A stretch of DNA of 38,574 nucleotides from Polyangiaceae bacterium (lineage in GTDB: Bacteria; Myxococcota_A; Polyangia; Polyangiales; Polyangiaceae), in NCBI GenBank assembly GCA_016933275.1, contig JAFGBI010000294.1, forward strand, positions 1 to 38,574, in the 5' to 3' direction. Below the pieces are notes generated by a model that was not told the DNA's origin, did not search any database, and saw nothing but the letters and a program-made list of their open reading frames with translations. A program made the position numbers and the translations under genes. Below, one piece after another: positions 33,503-38,574 of this stretch. The stretch's first letter is position 1, and each line of letters begins with the position of its first letter.

Positions 33503-35074
33503 ATGCCCCAGTACCTCGGCCTCGATTCCAGCACCCAGAGCCTGTCCGCCACGGTGATCGACACCGGCCGCGGCGCCGTCGTCGCAGAGGAGTCGGTCGT
33601 CTTCGGCCGCGATCTACCGGAGTTCGGCGCGCCCAACGGCGTCCTCCCGAACGCCGATCCGGCGGTCAAGCACTCCGATCCCTTGATGTGGATCGCGGCC
33701 CTCGAACGCCTCCTCGAGCAACTCCGGGCGCGCGGCGCCGACCTGGCCGCGATCCGGGGCATCAGCGGGGCGGGACAGCAGCACGGCTCGGTCTACCTCG
33801 CGCGGTCGCTCGCCTCGATCGATGGGTGGCGAAAGGACCAGTCCCTGGTCGACCAGGTGCGCCCGCTCCTCTCACGCCCCACTGCACCGATCTGGATGGA
33901 CAGCGCGACCAGCGCCGAGTGCGAGGAGATCGGCGCGGCCATCGGTGGACAAGCGCGAGCGGTCGCGGTCACCGGGAGCCGCATGATCGAGCGTTTCACC
34001 GGGCCTCAGATCCGGCGCTTCAGCAAGCTCGAGCCCGCAGCATACGCGCAGACGGCGGAGATCCACCTGGTGAGCTCCTTCATGGCGTCGATCCTCGTCG
34101 GCACCACGGCTCCCATCGATCTTGGGGATGGAGCGGGGATGAATCTCCTCGAGCTGGCGACCGGTACGTGGCACCCCGGCCTGGTCGAGGCGACGGCCCC
34201 GGGGCTCGACGCGAAGCTCCCGCGTCCGATGGCGAGCGCGACCGTGGTGGGCGAACTCGCCGACTACTTCGTCTCCCGCTACGGCTTCTCTCCCCGAACG
34301 CCGGTGGTCGCCTTCACGGGCGACAACCCATCGAGCCTCGTCGGCATGGGCGCGACCGACCCTGGCACTGCCGTGGTAAGCCTCGGCACGAGCGACACGG
34401 TGTTCGCGGCCATGAGTGCCCCACGCACCGATCCGCGCGGATTCGGGCATGTCTTCGGCAACCCAGCTGGGGGTTTCCTCTCGCTCATTTGCTTCGCCAA
34501 CGGCTCGCTCGCCCGGGAGCGGGTCGCCCAACGCGTCGGCCTCGACTGGCCGGCGTTCGAGCGAGCCATCCTCGAGGAGACGCGGCCCGGGAGCGACGGC
34601 AACGTCCTCTTGCCGCTGTTCGAGCCGGAGATGACGCCCCGCCTCCGCGTCCCCGAGCCGGTGCTCGCGGGAACGCCCGAGTTCGTCGCCTGGCGGCAGC
34701 CGGCGCTGGCGGCGCGGGCTACGGTCGAGGCCCAGGCGGTGAGCATGAGGCTCCATTCCGCCTGGATCGGCCAGCGCCTCGAGCGCGTGCTAGTCACGGG
34801 CGGCGCGTCCCGCAATCGCGGTATCCTGCGGGTCCTCGCCGACGTCTTCCAGGCCGAGATGCAGCCGCTCTCCGTCGCGAATTCGTCCGCCCTCGGGGCG
34901 GCGGTGCGAGCGGCCCACGCCGTCGGGGGGCTCGGATTCGATGCCCTCCAGCGCGCCTTCTCCGCCCGCGACGCCTCGCTGGCGGTCGCCCCCGATCCGA
35001 CGACGGCCGCGACCTACGACGCGCTCGCCGCACGGATCGCGGGCATGATCGCCGAACTCGAGGCGAAGGCCTGA
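33503..35074 (+). CDS. xylB: Xylulokinase, eukaryotic-type FGGY carbohydrate kinase
   Basis: The protein has 523 residues starting at ATG 33503, nine bases after GGAGA. The first domain opens 'YLGLDSSTQSLSATVID', with the FGGY-kinase phosphate loop, and has 'GISGAGQQHGSVYLAR', 'PIWMDSATSAECEEI', 'GSRMIERFTGPQIRRF' and 'APIDLGDGAGMNLLEL'. The second domain has 'VAFTGDNPSSLVGMGATDPG', 'VVSLGTSDTVF' and 'LVTGGASRNRGIL'. These match human/plant-type xylulokinase better than E. coli XylB, to my eye. It would phosphorylate D-xylulose with ATP to D-xylulose 5-phosphate for the pentose phosphate pathway. Its place beside an isomerase and importer supports a pentose route. Confidence 0.88.
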   Translation: MPQYLGLDSSTQSLSATVIDTGRGAVVAEESVVFGRDLPEFGAPNGVLPNADPAVKHSDPLMWIAALERLLEQLRARGADLAAIRGISGAGQQHGSVYLARSLASIDGWRKDQSLVDQVRPLLSRPTAPIWMDSATSAECEEIGAAIGGQARAVAVTGSRMIERFTGPQIRRFSKLEPAAYAQTAEIHLVSSFMASILVGTTAPIDLGDGAGMNLLELATGTWHPGLVEATAPGLDAKLPRPMASATVVGELADYFVSRYGFSPRTPVVAFTGDNPSSLVGMGATDPGTAVVSLGTSDTVFAAMSAPRTDPRGFGHVFGNPAGGFLSLICFANGSLARERVAQRVGLDWPAFERAILEETRPGSDGNVLLPLFEPEMTPRLRVPEPVLAGTPEFVAWRQPALAARATVEAQAVSMRLHSAWIGQRLERVLVTGGASRNRGILRVLADVFQAEMQPLSVANSSALGAAVRAAHAVGGLGFDALQRAFSARDASLAVAPDPTTAATYDALAARIAGMIAELEAKA

Positions 35075-35478
35075 CGGGAGGACGCCAATCCCGAGCGGAC
35101 ACCTTGTCCCGGGCAGTCCCTTGGGATGCCGGTGTGCTCCCGCGTTGCCCGGCCGCAGCGGCGCAACGAGAGAGCGTTTCGGCTTCTCGCTCCTCGGTGG
35201 CCCGCTGACCTCCCTGTCGGTCGGGCTCGTCGCGGAGACGTGGAGTCCGTCGTTCGTCAGGTGGCTCGAGCTCCTGGATCCATCGGCCCCGCTGGAGGCC
35301 TCGAGAGGAGGCAGGTTGGAGGCAACGAGCCATTGGGGGAGGTCGGCGAGGGCGAGCTTTGCGGCCGCTACCGCGGCACGAACCCCGGAAGGGCCGAGGC
35401 CCTCCCCATGCTCGAGGCGGCCCGCCAGCTCGAGGATCGGCGCTGGAAAGCAGCACCGCGCGGTCCGCGACCCTGCCC
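35075..35478. other. Gene-free stretch after the kinase
   Basis: Open frames exist on both strands (a plus frame reading 'ERFGFSLLGGPLTSLSVGL', a minus frame reading 'AAVAAAKLALADLPQWLVAS'), but none has a ribosome-binding site or a known domain, and they overlap each other. They may be parts of decayed sequence or a genome-wide repeat not otherwise seen here. Confidence 0.4.
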
Positions 35479-36351
35479 CTACCGGACCGCCGATCCCGCG
35501 CGCACCATGAACCAACCCGCGGTCAGCACGTCGAGGGTGAGGGCGGCTTCCATCGCGTCGAGCTCCGCGTCCATCCGCGCCTCGGGGTCGAGCGTCGCGT
35601 CGGCGGCGCGCACACGACCGCGGTGCCAGGCGAAGAGAAGCGTCAGGACCCGTTTGGCGAGCTCGGCGTCCGCCCGGGCCCGCACTTGCTCGAGGGTGAC
35701 CACGCGAAGCTCCGCCGGATCGAAGAGCAGCCGATCGAGACGCCAGCGAAGGCGAAGCTCACCGACTGTCTTCGTCCCGCCCGACTGGGTGAAGCGATAG
35801 GGATCGTCCTCGGTCGGGTTGAGCTTCAATGATTCGTCCGTCGTGCGCCCGCCGCGCACCTGTAGCTCGGGGAGCGCGGCCGCGCGCCGCGCGCGACGCG
35901 CCAAGGTCGCCAACCGCTCGCGGACACGTTGAGTCGCGGCCGCGCGCCGCGCCGCAGCCACGGTGTCGCGAACGAGGGCGGGAGCGAGCAGGGGGACCGG
36001 AGGCGGGAGGTCGGGCGCAGGCGCGGGAGTCAGGGGAACGCCACTCTCGGGTTGGAAACCATCGGTCCCCTCGGGCACCTGGGAGCCGTCGGTCGTACCG
36101 GACTCGGCGAGAGGGGCACCGCGCGCGATCGGCGGCGAGTGCCCCGCACGCGCCAGGCGGTGGGCACGCGTTGGAGGTGCGAGCGGTCCGTCGAGGAAGA
36201 GCCCCAGGCTCGACTCACGGGAGTCGCTGACGACGACCCGAGCCCGCAGCGTAATGCCGAACCGGCCCGGCGCCGCGTCGAGGTCGGTAGTGGCGAGGAC
36301 GCCAAGGAGAGCGACGGCGATGCCATGCATCACTGGACGAGAAGGCGGCAT
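35479..36351 (-). CDS. Exported protein of unknown function with helical C-terminal domain
   Basis: The protein has 290 residues if it starts at the ATG at 36351; in-frame ATGs at 36414, 36372 and 36330 are alternatives and none has a good Shine-Dalgarno. A signal peptide ('HGIAVALLGVLATTDLDA') is followed by a Pro/Gly-rich linker to about residue 115. An Arg/Ala-rich helical stretch comes next, then 'GELRLRWRLDRLLFDPAELR' and a long amphipathic helical end. The last part recalls the helical hairpins of TolC-type outer-membrane factors in having 'RLLFDPAE...' before a long helix with heptad-like spacing, but it is short and I would not assign it. It is divergent from the large lipoprotein gene. 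Confidence 0.6.
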   Translation of the reverse strand: MPPSRPVMHGIAVALLGVLATTDLDAAPGRFGITLRARVVVSDSRESSLGLFLDGPLAPPTRAHRLARAGHSPPIARGAPLAESGTTDGSQVPEGTDGFQPESGVPLTPAPAPDLPPPVPLLAPALVRDTVAAARRAAATQRVRERLATLARRARRAAALPELQVRGGRTTDESLKLNPTEDDPYRFTQSGGTKTVGELRLRWRLDRLLFDPAELRVVTLEQVRARADAELAKRVLTLLFAWHRGRVRAADATLDPEARMDAELDAMEAALTLDVLTAGWFMVRAGSAVR

Positions 36352-36568
36352 CCGCCAACGGGCGTCGTGCATGGAGCGGCCGTCGGCCACCCTGCGCCCA
36401 CGGTTTCGCGCCAATCACCACAGGCCACGCGGAAGGCGGGCCGGCCTGAAGACCCCCGACTTATTTTTCGGCGGGACCCTGCCCCTCGGGAACGCCTCGC
36501 GCCACTATCGGATCGAGATGCCAGTGGATCGAGACAGAACGATCCAGCACCAAGGAAGGAAGACTCCT

Positions 36569-38335
36569 TTGCCATCAGACAGGCCTGACGGAAATCCCGG
36601 TCCGGAGCGCCGCGACCGACGGACTGCCAGCGGATCCATCGGTTCGCTGACCTTGACCTTGATCGCTCTGGCCGCAGCGACATCAAGCTGCGAGGGCTCC
36701 GGTGGCGGTGACGAGGGCTGCGTTGGGGGCAGCTGTGGGGGCAGCAGCGGCGGGTTGGCCAATGGTGGAGCCACGATTGGGGGTATGGCGAGCTCCGGCG
36801 GCGCGTCATCCGGCGGCCTGACCAATGGCGGCGCACCAACGGGCGGCATCGCGGGCGCGTCAGGCGCACCGTCCGGTGGCAGGTCAACCGGCGGCAACGC
36901 GGGCTCTGGTGGCCTGGCCACCGGTGGGGCAGACACCGGCGGCAACGGCGGTGGCCCATCTGGTGGCCTGGCCACCGGTGGGGCAGACACCGGCGGCTCC
37001 GGCCACACCCCGTCCGGCGGCGCAGCGACCGGCGGCCTCGGGGGCGCCGCGATGGGTGGCGTCGCCGGCTCCGGCGGCGCACTGGGCGGTGGCACGGGTG
37101 GAGCGACGACCGGTGGCTCCACCACAGCCTGCGCCGTGAATTGCGCGAGCTCGCCAGTGGGTAGCTGCAGCGCGCCGGAGGTGCGCATCAAAGACGTCGA
37201 TGTTGGCGTCGCCGTCCTCAGCAACGAGGCGGAGACCACCCTCGAGCCGCTGTCGATCGCACCCATTCCCTCCGGCGGCTCGCGGCTCGCTTGGATGAGC
37301 GACGACGATCGGGTGCACATCGCCCAACTCGACTGCAACGATGAACTCGTCGGCGCTCCGTTCAGCTTCCCGGCCCACGATTTCCAGGACGTCGCCGCAG
37401 ACGACGGCGGCGGTGTCGTCGTGCTCACGCGCGACGCCCTCGGCGGCGGGACGTTGAATTGCGGAACGCCGGGCAATCTCTGCGACGGCGGCCCGAACCC
37501 CGCCGTCCCTTGCCACGACATGTGGATGGTGCGGTTCGACTGCGCAGGGAACGCCGAATGGACGACGCTGCTCACCACCGCGACAGCCAGCCTCCCACCC
37601 TACTCCACCGGTCCCGGCGGCCCTACGGTGAACATGATCTGGTGGTACCAGCACCACGGGCGCCTCGCCTGGGACGGCAGCAACTACGCGGCGTACTTCT
37701 GCAACGCCATCAGCATATCCGAGGGAGGGTGCATCAACATCCACGAGGGGGACCGGATGCAGGTCGTCGGCCCCGACGGCAGCATACTGAGCCACCCCGA
37801 CTCCTTCGGAGGCGGCTGCAGCCACAGCTGGAACACCCGCATGGTGTGGGACGACGCCACCGATCACTTCGTCATGGTGTGCGCCACCGACAACATCGGG
37901 CGCGTCGCGCGCCCCAATCCGTACCGGACGATCTGGACCGCACGGGACCTCGGAAGCCTGAGTGTCGGCGATCTCGTCGTCGCTTCGGGGGGTGGCTACT
38001 GGGTATCCATGAGCGACGAGGGCTCGGTCCACTTGCTCCACTTCACGGAGTCGACGCCTGACCAGGACGTGATCGCGGCAAGCTCGGACTTCTCCCACCT
38101 CGCCCGGTACGGGACGGACCACCTGCTGGTGGGGTGGGAGTCGGGTGGCGGGATCGCCGCCCAGGTGCGGAGCGCGACCGACGGCAGCGTCGTGAGCCCC
38201 GAGTTTTCGGTCGCCGTCCCCAACAACCGCTATGCTTCGTTCGAGACCTACCCTGACGGGAGTGTTGCCTACGCGGCGCCGGGCACGACCAACACCTCCA
38301 TCCGCGTCGCCCGAGTCATGCCCTGTTCTCCATAG
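36569..38335 (+). CDS. Large Gly-rich lipoprotein with beta-propeller-like domain
   Basis: The protein has 588 residues starting at TTG 36569, which has AAGGAAGGA eight bases upstream; the ATG at 36518 lies before that site and is less likely. The signal peptide ends in SSC (lipobox 'ATSSC'). Residues about 35-185 are a GGxxxGG linker including a 54-nt tandem repeat. A Cys-rich joint ('CAVNCASSPVGSCSAPEVRI') leads to a 390-residue globular domain whose repeated strand phrases ('SRLAWMSDDDRVHIAQLDC', 'GRLAWDGSNYAAYFCNA', 'NTRMVWDDATDHFVMVCATD') suggest a beta-propeller. It is probably displayed on the outer surface of a membrane. Ligand and role are unknown. Confidence 0.8.
   Translation: MPSDRPDGNPGPERRDRRTASGSIGSLTLTLIALAAATSSCEGSGGGDEGCVGGSCGGSSGGLANGGATIGGMASSGGASSGGLTNGGAPTGGIAGASGAPSGGRSTGGNAGSGGLATGGADTGGNGGGPSGGLATGGADTGGSGHTPSGGAATGGLGGAAMGGVAGSGGALGGGTGGATTGGSTTACAVNCASSPVGSCSAPEVRIKDVDVGVAVLSNEAETTLEPLSIAPIPSGGSRLAWMSDDDRVHIAQLDCNDELVGAPFSFPAHDFQDVAADDGGGVVVLTRDALGGGTLNCGTPGNLCDGGPNPAVPCHDMWMVRFDCAGNAEWTTLLTTATASLPPYSTGPGGPTVNMIWWYQHHGRLAWDGSNYAAYFCNAISISEGGCINIHEGDRMQVVGPDGSILSHPDSFGGGCSHSWNTRMVWDDATDHFVMVCATDNIGRVARPNPYRTIWTARDLGSLSVGDLVVASGGGYWVSMSDEGSVHLLHFTESTPDQDVIAASSDFSHLARYGTDHLLVGWESGGGIAAQVRSATDGSVVSPEFSVAVPNNRYASFETYPDGSVAYAAPGTTNTSIRVARVMPCSP
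36905..36997 (+). repeat. 54-nt tandem repeat in the lipoprotein linker
   Basis: Bases 36905-36943 recur exactly at 36959-36997, giving an 18-residue protein repeat 'SGGLATGGADTGGNGGGP' that then varies. The identity at silent positions points to recent duplication. Confidence 0.85.
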
Positions 38336-38574
38336 GTTCCGGATCCCGCACCGCCGGCGGACCAGGCGACCGGGAGTGCGGCGCTCGGACAGACCGAACC
38401 CGGCGTCGGAGCTTGGTCGGGGGGCCCGCCCCGGCGGTGGGCAAACGATGGGTGACTCTCGGGCTCGATTCGAACTCCCCAACGCCCCCTAGTCCTCGAT
38501 CCAGCGAGCTGCTGACCGTTTTCTGGGACTTTTTCTGAAAGTCCCGGTGTTTCTGGGGTTGTGAAACCTCAACC
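38336..38574. other. Window end, gene-free, with a hairpin
   Basis: No gene is supported. GGGACTTT (38525-38532) pairs with AAAGTCCC (38538-38545) in a locally AT-richer end, with no U-run after it. It lies about 190 bases from the lipoprotein stop, so it may belong to the next unit instead. Confidence 0.4.

Noticed and set aside
36884..38482. Long minus-strand frame opposite the Gly-rich lipoprotein
   Set aside because: Antisense of the lipoprotein gene, without signal peptide, domain or ribosome-binding site.
38440..38500. A TTCGAA-containing stretch that resembles a tRNA T-arm
   Set aside because: The flanking bases do not pair as a T-stem and no anticodon arm or acceptor stem can be built.

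Overview
The window comes from a high-GC genome that is very probably a myxobacterium (Myxococcota, most like the Polyangiales/Sorangiineae). The grounds are a C-terminal MYXO-CTERM sorting signal on the first gene, several lipoproteins with long Gly/Ala/Thr 'GGxxxGG' linkers, a 'CxPGQTRxCxC' lipoprotein, strong G/C at third codon positions, and an ECF-sigma operon of a type common in this phylum. I see no rRNA, tRNA, CRISPR array or recognisable transposase.

Layout. 1-6.4 kb: a structured repeat, a MYXO-CTERM surface protein, a Gfo/Idh/MocA oxidoreductase, a secreted PL1-type pectate lyase lipoprotein (minus strand), a three-gene operon (secreted protein, ECF sigma factor, membrane/TPR-like protein) and a small lipoprotein with two CXXCH haem motifs. 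6.8-9.6 kb: korAB, a two-subunit 2-oxoacid:ferredoxin oxidoreductase. 9.6-18.3 kb, all minus strand: a lipoprotein, an RND efflux system (adaptor then pump, with a possible tiny coupled ORF) and a polytopic membrane protein. 18.5-24 kb: a repeat-rich, rearranged stretch with a membrane-anchored DsbA-like protein, a NuoF-fragment/PAS/histidine-kinase chimera, a 5'-truncated Ca-binding-type gene and a DUF4230 protein. 24-27.8 kb: a DUF6786-like lipoprotein and an SLC13-type transporter. 27.9-35.1 kb: a sugar-use cluster of a FucI/AraA-fold isomerase, sugar-binding lipoprotein, double ATPase, permease and a eukaryotic-type xylulokinase. 35.5-38.3 kb: a secreted protein of unknown role and a large Gly-rich lipoprotein.

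How the genes work together. The sugar cluster is a complete import, isomerise and phosphorylate route; the kinase type points to D-xylulose as the intermediate, so the substrate may be D-xylose or another pentose isomerised without XylA. With the pectate lyase and the oxidoreductase this suggests growth on plant polysaccharide. korAB feeds 2-oxoacid oxidation to ferredoxin.

The most unusual content is non-coding. Four copies of a 70-118 bp element sit between genes. They have terminal inverted repeats, a small conserved hairpin and a variable central hairpin. Three copies are followed at once or within a few tens of bases by a sequence carrying a GACnTGACGCA-type motif and a second hairpin. 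Related hairpins with the core GCAATCA-N3-TGATTGC lie directly after two stop codons. Two roughly 190-200 bp repeats end in the same hairpin, and one of them supplies the 3' end of the kinase chimera. A further 60-bp repeat forms part of the coding sequence of one gene and is intergenic elsewhere. Start sites are my choices from reading Shine-Dalgarno sequences; family names come from motif recognition, not from database searches.
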